This document shows positions 6,663-14,309 of a DNA stretch of 18,083 nt, in pieces (within the stretch, counting starts at the first letter, position 1; each line of letters opens with the position of its first letter). The notes under the pieces were generated by a model that saw nothing but the letters and a program-made list of their open reading frames with translations, had not been told where the DNA came from and made no database searches. Position numbers and translations under genes: made by a program. The stretch comes from JAJZJT01 sp049964655 (lineage in GTDB: Bacteria; Actinomycetota; Acidimicrobiia; Acidimicrobiales; RAAP-2). The stretch lies in assembly GCA_049964655.1 (NCBI GenBank), contig JBMFXC010000056.1:1-18083 (forward strand), given 5' to 3'.

Positions 6663-8930
6663 ATGTCCGTCATCGACCTTCCGACCGACCGGGCGTCCGA
6701 CGCCCCTTCCGAGCATCCGAGCGTCTACGTCCTCGGCGACCGGTGTGCCGGTTGCCAGGAGTGCTCGATCCGCTGCCCCACCGGAGCACTCACCCTCGAC
6801 CCGACCACCTGGACGGTCGTGGGCGACAGCAGCACCTGCGTCGGGTGCCGCCAGTGCGAGCGCACGTGCCCCTTCTCGGCCGTCGTCGTTGAGGGTCCCG
6901 CGCTCGCTGGCGTGCGGATCCCGCTCGTCCACGAGCACGTCACCGACCTCGCCGGGTCCCGCATCGAGACCCGTCACGGCATCACCTCGTGGGCGGATGC
7001 CCTGGCCGAGGCGGCTCGCTGCCTCGACTGTCCCGACCCGACCTGCGTACGGGGGTGCCCAGCGCACAACGACATCCCCGGCTTCATCCGGGCCATCGCC
7101 GACGGCGACCTCGACACCGCCCATGCCGTCCTCCGGCGCACCACGTACCTGCCCGACGTCTGCGCACGGGTGTGCGACCAGGCCGTCCAGTGTGAGGGCG
7201 CATGCTCGTGGTCCCTCGCCGGCACCGCACCGGTCGCCATCGGTGCCCTCGAGCGCTTCGTGGCCGACAACGCCCCGGTGCCGCCGCTTGTGACGGCGGC
7301 GCAGCCCGACACTGCTTCCTCCGACGGTCCTGGTGAGGACAGCGCCGTCTCCGACGGTTCCCAGAAGAACGGCAGTCGGAGCGGTCGGACCGACCGCCTC
7401 GAGGTGGCGGTGGTCGGCTCGGGACCGGCTGGCATCGGTGCTGCCTCGGCGCTCGTCGCCGGAGGAGCAAAGGTCACGGTCTTCGAGCGTGACGCCGACG
7501 CCGGTGGGCTGTTGCGGTGGGGCATCCCCGACTTCACCCTGCCCGACGCCGTGGCCCGGCGCCCGTGGGAGACCCTGGTGGATGCCGGCGTCGACCTACG
7601 GCTCGGCCACGAGGTGTCGGCTGCCGACCTCGACCTGCTGCCCTTCGACTTCGACGCCGTGGTGGTAGCCGCCGGGGCATCCGTCCCGCTCCGGTTGCCG
7701 GTTCCGGGCGGCGACTTGGACGGCGTCTGGGACGCCACCCGGTTCCTCACCGAGGCGCACGCGGCCTTGGCCCACGGCACCAAGCTCGAGGCGCTGCAAT
7801 CTCCGGACGGGTCCGGTCGGGCGGCCCGGGTGCTCGTCCTCGGGGCTGGCAACACGGCCATGGACGTCGCCCGGAGCGCCCGCCGCCTGGGCGCCGAGGC
7901 GATCTGCGTCGACTGGATGGACCGGGCCTTCGCTCCCGTCCGGCCCGACGAGCTCGACGAAGCGGCCGGCGAAGGCGTCGACGTCCGGTTCTCCACGACG
8001 GCGGTCCGCCTGGAGGGCGAGGACGGCCATGTGGCACGAGCCCGGTTGGCCCCCACCCGCCAGCTCAAGGCCGGGGTCACGCCCGAGGTCCTCTCGGGGC
8101 CCGTGGCCGTCGAGGAGGTCGACCTGGTGGTGATGGCCATGGGCTACCGGGTACCGCCCGAGCTGCTCGAGCTCGACGGCGGAACGCTCGTTCCCCGTCG
8201 TATCGGCGGGTTCCCCGACCGTCGGTGGCTCGGCAGCGGCATCTTCGCCAACCCTGCGCCGCCCTTCGCCCGCAACCAGCCGGTTGGTGCACTGGCGCGC
8301 GGTCGTGAGCACGCCCGGACCCAAGCCGCCCTGGCCCGCAAGGAGCGGACGTGGGTCGTCGGCGACGCGCTGGTCGGTCCGTCCACGGTGGTCGAGGCCA
8401 TGGCCCAGGGCAAGCGGGCAGCCGAAGCGATCCTCGACCGCCAGCCCCGACGCCCCGGACGGGCTCGCCCCGGTGGCGAGCGTGTGCTGGTGGCCGTCGA
8501 GAGCCAGACCGGTAAGACGGCGGCCCGGGCGGACGCACTCGCCGCCGCCCTCGTCGGCGCCGGAGCGAACGCCCGCGTCCTCCCCCTTTCCTCGGTGGGG
8601 ACGACCGAGCTGGCGTGGGCCGATGCGCTGGTGGTGGCCACCTGGGTGGAAGGACTCGTCGTCGCCAAGGTGGGCCCGGCTCGGGCCACGAGTGAGTGGC
8701 TCGATCATCTGCCTCCCCTCGCCGGCATGCCCGTGGCACTGCTCTGCACCTACGGTGTCTCGCCGGGGCGTACGCTGCCCCTCATGCGAGCGTCCGTGGA
8801 GCGGCACGGTGGCCGGGTTGTGGCCACCGAAGCCTTCGGGCGCCGGTCGCGGCCGGCAGGTGCCGGCGGCAACGCCCTCGAGGCGATGGCTGGCGCTCTC
8901 CTCGGGACGGTCGCCGTTCGGGCGGGCTAG
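6663..8930 (+). CDS. Ferredoxin / GltD-type FAD oxidoreductase / flavodoxin-like fusion
   Basis: This is a 755-aa soluble multi-cofactor oxidoreductase. Residues 28-69 hold two ferredoxin motifs (C28, C31, C34, C38 and C59, C62, C65, C69). Residues ~110-200 are the helical Fe-S domain of the glutamate synthase small subunit (C120, C123, C128, C132; C167, C171, C177, C181). A Ser/Asp-rich linker (~205-245) leads to the FAD-binding GSGPAGIGAAS (252-262), the NAD(P)-site GAGNTAMD (394-401) and the closing GDALVGPSTVVEAMAQGK (567-584). The last ~150 residues (VLVAVESQTGKTAARAD at 608-624, then WADALVVATWVEG) read as a flavodoxin-like domain. GltD itself is ~470-500 aa and lacks both added ends. 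AAGGAG precedes the ATG, and the gene begins 16 bp after the membrane polyferredoxin gene. Together they look like an NAD(P)H-linked electron transfer pair. The direction of flow is not determined. Confidence 0.88.
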   Translation: MSVIDLPTDRASDAPSEHPSVYVLGDRCAGCQECSIRCPTGALTLDPTTWTVVGDSSTCVGCRQCERTCPFSAVVVEGPALAGVRIPLVHEHVTDLAGSRIETRHGITSWADALAEAARCLDCPDPTCVRGCPAHNDIPGFIRAIADGDLDTAHAVLRRTTYLPDVCARVCDQAVQCEGACSWSLAGTAPVAIGALERFVADNAPVPPLVTAAQPDTASSDGPGEDSAVSDGSQKNGSRSGRTDRLEVAVVGSGPAGIGAASALVAGGAKVTVFERDADAGGLLRWGIPDFTLPDAVARRPWETLVDAGVDLRLGHEVSAADLDLLPFDFDAVVVAAGASVPLRLPVPGGDLDGVWDATRFLTEAHAALAHGTKLEALQSPDGSGRAARVLVLGAGNTAMDVARSARRLGAEAICVDWMDRAFAPVRPDELDEAAGEGVDVRFSTTAVRLEGEDGHVARARLAPTRQLKAGVTPEVLSGPVAVEEVDLVVMAMGYRVPPELLELDGGTLVPRRIGGFPDRRWLGSGIFANPAPPFARNQPVGALARGREHARTQAALARKERTWVVGDALVGPSTVVEAMAQGKRAAEAILDRQPRRPGRARPGGERVLVAVESQTGKTAARADALAAALVGAGANARVLPLSSVGTTELAWADALVVATWVEGLVVAKVGPARATSEWLDHLPPLAGMPVALLCTYGVSPGRTLPLMRASVERHGGRVVATEAFGRRSRPAGAGGNALEAMAGALLGTVAVRAG

Positions 8931-8958
8931 TCCGGGGGTGGCAGAGTGGAGGTCGAGG

Positions 8959-10182
8959 GTGCCTGAGGTTTCCCAAGCAGGGGCAGCCGTGCGCGACGAG
9001 GTCCAGCGGTTCATGGACGAGCACGTGCTACCCAACGAGGAGACGTACTACCAGCAGCTCGCCGAGGTGGGCATCGACGGCATGCCGCCGGTGCTCGACA
9101 AGCTCAAGTCCCTCGCCCTTCAGCGTGGGTTGTGGAACCTCTTCCTGCCCGGGCTCCGGCCCGACGACCCGGGCACCCCGCTGACCAACGTCGAGTACGC
9201 CCCGATCTCCGAACTGCTCGGGTCGGTCTCGTTCGCCTCCGAGGCGCTCAACTGCTCGGCACCCGACACCGGCAACATGGAGATCCTCCACCACTACGGG
9301 TCTGAACGCGTCCGTGAGCAGTGGCTGGCGCCGTTGCTCGCCGGGGAGATCCGCAGCGCCTTCTCGATGACCGAGCCGGACGTGGCCTCCTCGGACGCCA
9401 CCAACATCAGCCTGTCCATCGAGCGTGATGGCGACCACTACGTGCTGAACGGCCGGAAGTGGTTCTCGAGCGGGGCGCGCTCGCCGCGTTGTCAGGTGCT
9501 CGTGGTGATGGGCCGGTCCAATCCCGACGCGCCGCGTCATCTGCAGCACTCCATGGTCGTCGTGCCTCGCCAGACCCCGGGTGTCTCGCTCGGGATGGAC
9601 CCTTCGGTGTTCGGCTACGACGAGCGCGGTGGCCACCCCGAGGTGGTCTTCCGCGACGTCCGCGTGCCGGTCGACAACCTCCTCGGCGAGGAAGGGGGCG
9701 GGTTCGCCATCGCCCAGGCGCGTCTGGGCCCCGGGCGCATCCACCACTGCATGCGGACTATCGGGGTGGCCGAGCGCGCCCTCGGGCTCATGGTCACCCG
9801 TTCGCTCGAGCGCACCACGTTCGGGTCGAGCCTGGCCCACAAGGGGATCATCCAGGACTGGATCGCCGAGGCCCGCATCGAGATCGACATGTGCCGTCAG
9901 TACGTCCTCCACGCCGCCCACCTGATGGACACGGTGGGCAACAAGGCGGCGGCCGTACAGATCTCGGGGATCAAGGTGGCCGTCCCCCGCATGGCGTTGC
10001 AGATCGTCGACCGGGCCATCCAGGTCCACGGCGCGGCCGGTGTCACCCAGTTCACCCCCCTCGCCCACATGTACGCGGGCCTGCGTACGCTGCGCCTGGC
10101 CGACGGGCCCGACGAGGTCCACAAGATGTCGATCGCCCGTCGCGAGATCCGCCGGCACCACCCGGGCTTCTCCGGTATCTGA
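8959..10182 (+). CDS. Acyl-CoA dehydrogenase family protein (ACAD10/11-like)
   Basis: This 407-aa flavoenzyme has the standard length for the family that oxidises acyl-CoA thioesters to enoyl-CoA and passes electrons to ETF. FAD-site motifs are present: SAFSMTEPDVASSDATN (133-149), KWFSSGA (167-173), the helix with ERTTFG (284-289) and QVHGAAGV (355-362). Near the C-terminus, LADGPDEVH (380-388) places Asp382 where medium-chain enzymes have the catalytic Glu of YEGTSQ. That DGPDEVH signature is typical of the ACAD10/11-like branch, whose substrates differ from simple fatty acyl-CoAs. The GTG start at 8959 has GGAGG six bases upstream. It follows the flavoprotein gene by 28 bp and is closed by a strong hairpin at 10192, so it probably shares the redox operon. 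The family call is firm; the substrate is unknown. Confidence 0.92.
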   Translation: MPEVSQAGAAVRDEVQRFMDEHVLPNEETYYQQLAEVGIDGMPPVLDKLKSLALQRGLWNLFLPGLRPDDPGTPLTNVEYAPISELLGSVSFASEALNCSAPDTGNMEILHHYGSERVREQWLAPLLAGEIRSAFSMTEPDVASSDATNISLSIERDGDHYVLNGRKWFSSGARSPRCQVLVVMGRSNPDAPRHLQHSMVVVPRQTPGVSLGMDPSVFGYDERGGHPEVVFRDVRVPVDNLLGEEGGGFAIAQARLGPGRIHHCMRTIGVAERALGLMVTRSLERTTFGSSLAHKGIIQDWIAEARIEIDMCRQYVLHAAHLMDTVGNKAAAVQISGIKVAVPRMALQIVDRAIQVHGAAGVTQFTPLAHMYAGLRTLRLADGPDEVHKMSIARREIRRHHPGFSGI

Positions 10183-10191
10183 CGGGTCGAC

Positions 10192-10223
10192 CCGGGCGGG
10201 GCCGTTGCGGCCCCGCCCGGTTT
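10192..10223 (+). terminator. Rho-independent-type terminator of the redox operon
   Basis: CCGGGCGGGGCCG (10192-10204), a TTG loop, and CGGCCCCGCCCGG (10208-10220) form a perfect 13-bp, very GC-rich stem followed by TTT. It begins nine bases after the acyl-CoA dehydrogenase stop. Confidence 0.8.
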
Positions 10224-10281
10224 CCCGAGCCCGAGGCACGCTGGTGTTGCGCCGTTACCGGGCCGGTGAGAGCCTGCCGTC

Positions 10282-10743
10282 GTGCCCCGGCTGCTCGTCC
10301 TCCATCACACGGTGTCGCCGGCGCTCCACGCGCTGGCCGAGGCGGCCACGCAAGGCGCGTCGACCGACGAGGTCGATGGCATCGAGGTCGTCACCCGCCC
10401 GGCGCTCCTGGCCGGTGCCGTCGAGGCGCTCGAGGCGGACGGCTACGTGCTCGGTACGCCCGCCAACATCGGGTACATGTCCGGCGCGCTCAAGCACTTC
10501 TTCGACCAGTGCTACTACCCGTGCCTCGGTGCCACCGGCAACCGGCCCTACGCGCTCTGGGTGCACGGGGAGAGCGACACGGCTGGCGCGGTGCGCTCGG
10601 TCGAGCTGGTGACTTCGGCGCTCGGGTGGCGGCGTGTCCACCTGCCCGTCTCCGTCGTCGGGGCTCCCCAACGTCCCGACCTCGAGGCGGTGCGTGAGCT
10701 GGCGGCGACCGTGGCGGCCACCCTCGCCCTCGAGACGACCTGA
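10282..10743 (+). CDS. Small flavodoxin-like / NAD(P)H-dependent FMN reductase-like protein
   Basis: A 153-aa soluble protein with a flavodoxin-like fold. It opens with a beta strand and a phosphate-loop region, LLVLHHTVSPALHALAEA. The flavin-site segment DGYVLGTPANIGYMSGALK spans residues ~53-71, followed by HFFDQCYYPC. The remaining strands (PYALWVHGES, VHLPVSVVG) are in the expected order. It probably binds FMN and acts as a reductase or electron carrier; the partner is unknown. The GTG start at 10282 has only a weak upstream GTGAGAG. It lies beyond the terminator at 10192, so it is likely transcribed separately from the redox operon, and it is convergent with the next gene. Confidence 0.8.
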   Translation: MPRLLVLHHTVSPALHALAEAATQGASTDEVDGIEVVTRPALLAGAVEALEADGYVLGTPANIGYMSGALKHFFDQCYYPCLGATGNRPYALWVHGESDTAGAVRSVELVTSALGWRRVHLPVSVVGAPQRPDLEAVRELAATVAATLALETT

Positions 10744-10759
10744 CAGGACGAGGCCGGAG

Positions 10760-10799
10760 GGACTGGTCGACGACGGACTGGTCGACGACGGACTGGTCA
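10760..10799. repeat. 15-bp direct repeats in a convergent intergenic region
   Basis: GGACTGGTCGACGAC occurs twice in tandem (10760-10774 and 10775-10789), followed by a partial third copy, GGACTGGTCA (10790-10799). The repeats contain GTCGAC palindromes and fill most of the gap between the convergent stops at 10743 and 10808. Confidence 0.85.
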
Positions 10800-10807
10800 G
10801 GTTCAGC

Positions 10808-12268
10808 TCAGGCTGGAGGCCGGCGAGGGAGGACCACTCCGGGGTTGAGCGTCCACGCCGGGTCGAGGGCGTCCTTCACCTGGCGCATGGCGGCGATCTC
10901 CCCGGGCGTGCGGGCGAGCGACAGCCACCGCACCTTGTCGGTCCCGATGCCGTGCTCGGCGCTGATGGAGCCGCCGTGCGCGGCGACGATGGGAAGGACG
11001 ACCGCGGCGACGTCGTCGGCCCCGGTGTCAGGGTGCTCGCCTGCACCTGGGGGGACTGCCACGTTCACGTGCATCCCGCCGTCACCCAGGTGGCCGAAGA
11101 GCACGGGGATGCCCCCCGGAAGCCCGTTGGCGACGGCGGCGCGGACGTGGTCGACGAAGCCGGGCAGCTCGCCGGGTGGCAGGGAGACGTCGAGCTTGTG
11201 GGGCGTACCGAGCAGCCCGACGAGCTCTGAGTGCCGCTCGCGGACGACCCAGAGACGTCGACGGCCTGCGGGGTCGTCGGCCAGGGCGGTCTCGGCGTAG
11301 GGGTCGTGCGTGTCGACCACCTCGGCCAGGCGGGCCACGATGGCCGTGACGTCGCTGTTGTCGGCGGCCACCTCGAGGAGGACCTCGCAGGGGGGAGCCG
11401 TGCGCAGCGGCGACGCCACGCCGAGCAGCTCGTGGACGAGGCGCACGCCGTCGGCGAAGACAACTTCGGCGGCATCGAGCTCGGGAAGAGCGCGGCGCAC
11501 CGCTGCCACCAGGGCCACCGAGGCTGTCAGCGACGTCGTCCCGACGACAGCCGTTACCCGTGCCTGGGCCGAGGGGACCAGGCGGAGCAGGACTTCGGTC
11601 ACGACGGCGAGGGTTCCCTCGCTGCCGCACAGCAGGCTCGGGAGGTGGTAGCCGGCGTTGTCCTTGGCGAGGCCCCCCATGCGGCGCACGACGGTCCCGT
11701 CGGCCAGGACGGCCTCGAGGCCAGCAAGGTTGGCTCGCATCGAGCCGTGGCGCAGGACCCGGGTGCCTCCGGCATCGGTGGCCACCATGCCGCCCACGGT
11801 GGCCGAGTCTCGTGCGGTGAGGTCGAGTGGGACCTCGAACCCGGCCGACGCCACCGCCTCGGCCACCGACGCCAGGGTGGTGCCGGCGGCAACTGCCACC
11901 TGGCTGCCGAGGGGGTCGACCGGGCCGACACCGACCAGGCGGCGGGTCGAGAGGACCACCTCGCCGCCGCGGGGGACTCCACCGCCGACGAGGCCGGTGT
12001 TTCCCCCCTGGGGGACGACGGGCACTCCGGCGGCCGCGCAGGTCGCCAGCACGGCCACCACCTCGGAGGTCGTCGACGGTCGGACGACGGCGCGACACCG
12101 GCCCAGCTGGCGTCCCATCCAGTCCACCTCGTAGCCGTGTCGCACGTCCTCGTCGACCAGCACGTGCTCGGGGCCGACGGCACGGACCAGGCCGACAACG
12201 ACGGGGTCGTCGCTGGGCCCACTCGCTGTTCCGTCGTCGGACCTACTCGATGTCCCGCCGCCGGGCAT
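10808..12268 (-). CDS. FAD-linked D-2-hydroxyacid dehydrogenase (GlcD/D2HGDH-type)
   Basis: A 486-aa flavoenzyme of the PCMH-type FAD family that oxidises D-2-hydroxyacids such as D-lactate, glycolate or D-2-hydroxyglutarate. The N-terminal FAD domain shows VVRPSTTSEVV (61-71), PQGGNTGLVGG (86-96), ATVGGMVATDAGG (156-168) and GSEGTLAVVTE (215-225). The C-terminal cap holds HKLDVSLP (357-364), FGHLGDGGMHVNV (391-403) and ISAEHGIG (435-442). H393, H400 and E438 match the metal-binding residues of D-2-hydroxyglutarate dehydrogenase, and NPG occurs near the end as usual. No GlcE or GlcF partner gene is adjacent, which favours a stand-alone D-lactate or D-2-hydroxyglutarate enzyme. The ATG has no clear ribosome site but has a TAGCCT box six bases upstream, suggesting a leaderless transcript. 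It is divergent from purK. Confidence 0.9.
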   Translation of the reverse strand: MPGGGTSSRSDDGTASGPSDDPVVVGLVRAVGPEHVLVDEDVRHGYEVDWMGRQLGRCRAVVRPSTTSEVVAVLATCAAAGVPVVPQGGNTGLVGGGVPRGGEVVLSTRRLVGVGPVDPLGSQVAVAAGTTLASVAEAVASAGFEVPLDLTARDSATVGGMVATDAGGTRVLRHGSMRANLAGLEAVLADGTVVRRMGGLAKDNAGYHLPSLLCGSEGTLAVVTEVLLRLVPSAQARVTAVVGTTSLTASVALVAAVRRALPELDAAEVVFADGVRLVHELLGVASPLRTAPPCEVLLEVAADNSDVTAIVARLAEVVDTHDPYAETALADDPAGRRRLWVVRERHSELVGLLGTPHKLDVSLPPGELPGFVDHVRAAVANGLPGGIPVLFGHLGDGGMHVNVAVPPGAGEHPDTGADDVAAVVLPIVAAHGGSISAEHGIGTDKVRWLSLARTPGEIAAMRQVKDALDPAWTLNPGVVLPRRPPA

Positions 12269-12274
12269 GGCGCC

Positions 12275-12280
12275 AGGCTA
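12275..12280 (-). promoter_or_regulatory. -10 box placed for a leaderless transcript
   Basis: On the minus strand TAGCCT is followed by GGCGCC and then the ATG at 12268. A TANNNT box ending seven bases before the start codon is the arrangement typical of leaderless actinobacterial genes, and no Shine-Dalgarno sequence competes with it. Confidence 0.4.
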
Positions 12281-12402
12281 GGCCCTGCCGGACCTGCCGG
12301 ACCTGCCCTGCTGCACCGATTAGCGTCGGAGAGGACCCGTCGGCTCCGCCCCCCTATGCCGCCGACGTACGACACCAGGGACGACGAGACGGAGGCGCAC
12401 GG

Positions 12403-13578
12403 ATGGGGTCTGACGGGCATGGGCACCGGGACGACGGTGGTCCCGCCGGCGTCGTCGCCATGGTGGGAGCCGGCCAGCTCGCCCGGATGACCCACCAGGC
12501 GGCCGTCGACTACGGCGTGACGCTCCGGGTGCTCGCCCACGACGCCAACGACCCTGCTGTCGTCGCTGGGGCCCAGCCTGTCTACGGGACGGCCACGTCG
12601 CTGGACGACCTGACGGTGCTCGCCGACGGGGCAGACGTGCTCACCATGGACCACGAGCTGGTCCCCAACGACCACCTGGTCGCGCTCGAACGCTCCGGCC
12701 ACCAGGTCCGTCCCGGACCGGCCGCCTTCCGGCTCTCCCAGGACAAGCTGGCGGCCCGCTCGGCGCTCGCGGCACTTGGCATCGAGGGCCTCGCTGTTCC
12801 CGCCCACGCCGAGGTGCGCCGACCGGTGGACGTGGTCGCCTTTGCCGAGGCGTACGGCTGGCCCGTGGTCGTCAAGGCGCGGGGCAGTGCCTACGACGGT
12901 CGTGGCGTCCACGTCGTCACCTCGCCGGAAGACGTCGCTGCCGTGGTGCCCGAGGAGGGTGGGGACGTCGCCTGGATGGTCGAGGAGCACGTCGAGCTGG
13001 CTGCCGAGGTGGCCGTGGTGGTGGCCCGCCGACCCTCTGGAGACATGGTCGCCTACCCGGTGGTCGGGACCCGTCAGGAGGACGGCATGTGCGTCGAGCT
13101 CGTGCAGCCGGCGCCGGTCCCTGACGAGCTCGCCCGGCGGGCCACGGGCATCGCGACGTCGGTGGTGGAGGCGGTCGACGCCACCGGCATCGTGGCCGTC
13201 GAGCTGTTCGTGACGGCCGACGGCACGCTGCTGTTGAACGAACTGGCCATGCGCCCCCACAATTCGGGGCATGTCACCATCGAGGCCTCCGAGACGTCCC
13301 AGTTCCACAACCACCTCCGGGCCGTGCTCGGGTGGCCGCTCGGTCCGACTGACCAACGATCCCCGGCGGCCACGGTGAACGTGGTCGGACGTCCCGGTGG
13401 TGGAGACCCGCGGCGACGGGTGGCCGACGCGCTCGGGGTCCCCGGGGCGCATGTCCACCTCTACGGCAAGGGCTGGCGGTCCGGCAGGAAGCTCGGGCAC
13501 GTGACGGTGCTGGCGGAGACGACCGAGGACGCCCTCGAGCGGGCCCGGGCGGCGGCACGGCTGCTGGAGGAGGCGTGA
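12403..13578 (+). CDS. purK: N5-carboxyaminoimidazole ribonucleotide synthase
   Basis: This 391-aa ATP-grasp enzyme converts aminoimidazole ribonucleotide and bicarbonate to N5-CAIR in purine biosynthesis. The N-terminal domain starts with VAMVGAGQLARM (18-29, the GGGQLGRM motif). The substrate-binding stretch DVLTMDHELVP (78-88) is the DHE variant, which I recall from actinobacterial PurK. The ATP-grasp region has SQDKLAAR (112-119), VVVKARGSAYDGRG (155-168), WMVEEHVELAAEVAVVVAR (191-209) and the hallmark LLLNELAMRPHNSGH (276-290) with SQFHNHLRA (299-307). A ~16-residue Asp/Gly/His-rich N-terminal extension precedes the fold. GGAGG seven bases before the ATG supports the start. The gene overlaps purE by four bases (GTGA), so the two are translationally coupled and catalyse consecutive steps. 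Confidence 0.97.
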   Translation: MGSDGHGHRDDGGPAGVVAMVGAGQLARMTHQAAVDYGVTLRVLAHDANDPAVVAGAQPVYGTATSLDDLTVLADGADVLTMDHELVPNDHLVALERSGHQVRPGPAAFRLSQDKLAARSALAALGIEGLAVPAHAEVRRPVDVVAFAEAYGWPVVVKARGSAYDGRGVHVVTSPEDVAAVVPEEGGDVAWMVEEHVELAAEVAVVVARRPSGDMVAYPVVGTRQEDGMCVELVQPAPVPDELARRATGIATSVVEAVDATGIVAVELFVTADGTLLLNELAMRPHNSGHVTIEASETSQFHNHLRAVLGWPLGPTDQRSPAATVNVVGRPGGGDPRRRVADALGVPGAHVHLYGKGWRSGRKLGHVTVLAETTEDALERARAAARLLEEA

Positions 13579-14117
13579 GCACCCCCGACGCCGCCGAGAG
13601 GGCGGGGCGAGGTGGTACCCATGGCAACAGGGTCGGTGTGGTGATGGGGTCGGTGTCCGACCTCGAGGTGATGGGCCGGGCCGGTGAGCTCCTCGACGAG
13701 CTCGAGGTGGCCCACGAGGTGCGGGTGGTGTCGGCCCACCGGACGCCGCACGAGATGCTCGAGTACGCAGCCAGTGCTGCCTGGCGGGGCCTCGGGGTCA
13801 TCGTCGCCGGAGCCGGAGGGGCAGCCCACCTGCCTGGCATGCTCGCCTCCGCCACCGACCTGCCGGTGATCGGCGTTCCCGTCCCCTTGGCCACGTTGGA
13901 CGGGCTCGACTCGCTCTTGTCGATCGTCCAGATGCCCGCAGGCGTGCCGGTGGCCACGGTCGGGGTGGGCAACGCCCGCAACGCTGCCCTGCTTGCCGCC
14001 CGCATCCTGGCTGTGTCGGACCCCGCCCTGGCCGGACGCCTGGCGGCGTACCGCCAGCGCATGCACGACGCCTCCGTCGAGTCCGACGCCGAGCTGCAGC
14101 GTCGGCGGGAGGACTGA
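13575..14117 (+). CDS. purE: N5-carboxyaminoimidazole ribonucleotide mutase
   Basis: A class I PurE of 180 aa that moves the carboxylate of N5-CAIR to give CAIR, the step after PurK. Signatures in order: GVVMGSVSDLEVM (21-33, the GSxSD phosphate loop), VRVVSAHRTPHEM (49-61, containing the catalytic His55), GVIVAGAGGAAHLPGMLA (74-91), LPVIGVPV (96-103) and SLLSIVQMPAGVPVATVGVG (113-132). The C-terminal helix with ARNAALLAARILA is typical. The first ~18 residues (MSTPDAAERAGRGG...) are a short non-conserved extension. The GTG start overlaps the purK stop, and GGAGGAGG just upstream, inside purK, is its ribosome site. Octameric cytosolic enzymes of this class are standard, so nothing is unusual here. 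Confidence 0.97.
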   Translation: MSTPDAAERAGRGGTHGNRVGVVMGSVSDLEVMGRAGELLDELEVAHEVRVVSAHRTPHEMLEYAASAAWRGLGVIVAGAGGAAHLPGMLASATDLPVIGVPVPLATLDGLDSLLSIVQMPAGVPVATVGVGNARNAALLAARILAVSDPALAGRLAAYRQRMHDASVESDAELQRRRED

Positions 14118-14309
14118 GCGCCCAAGCGGGTCTGCGTATCCGGGGGACGCCACGTGGTGGTTGCGCAGGTGTCACCGGAGGGACACACTCCACCTGTCGG
14201 TGACGGTGGTGGGCCGGAGTCGCCCACCGCCCGCTCCCGCCTCGGTGGCCGGAGCGCCCGGGCCCGTGCCACCGTCGGAGACGGACCGGGCCGACAGGAG
14301 GAGCGAGTG

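Noticed and set aside
14154..14309. N-terminal extension of the phosphoesterase (GTG at 14154)
   Set aside because: It would bury the Tat signal 90 residues inside the protein; the ATG at 14310 has an excellent ribosome site.
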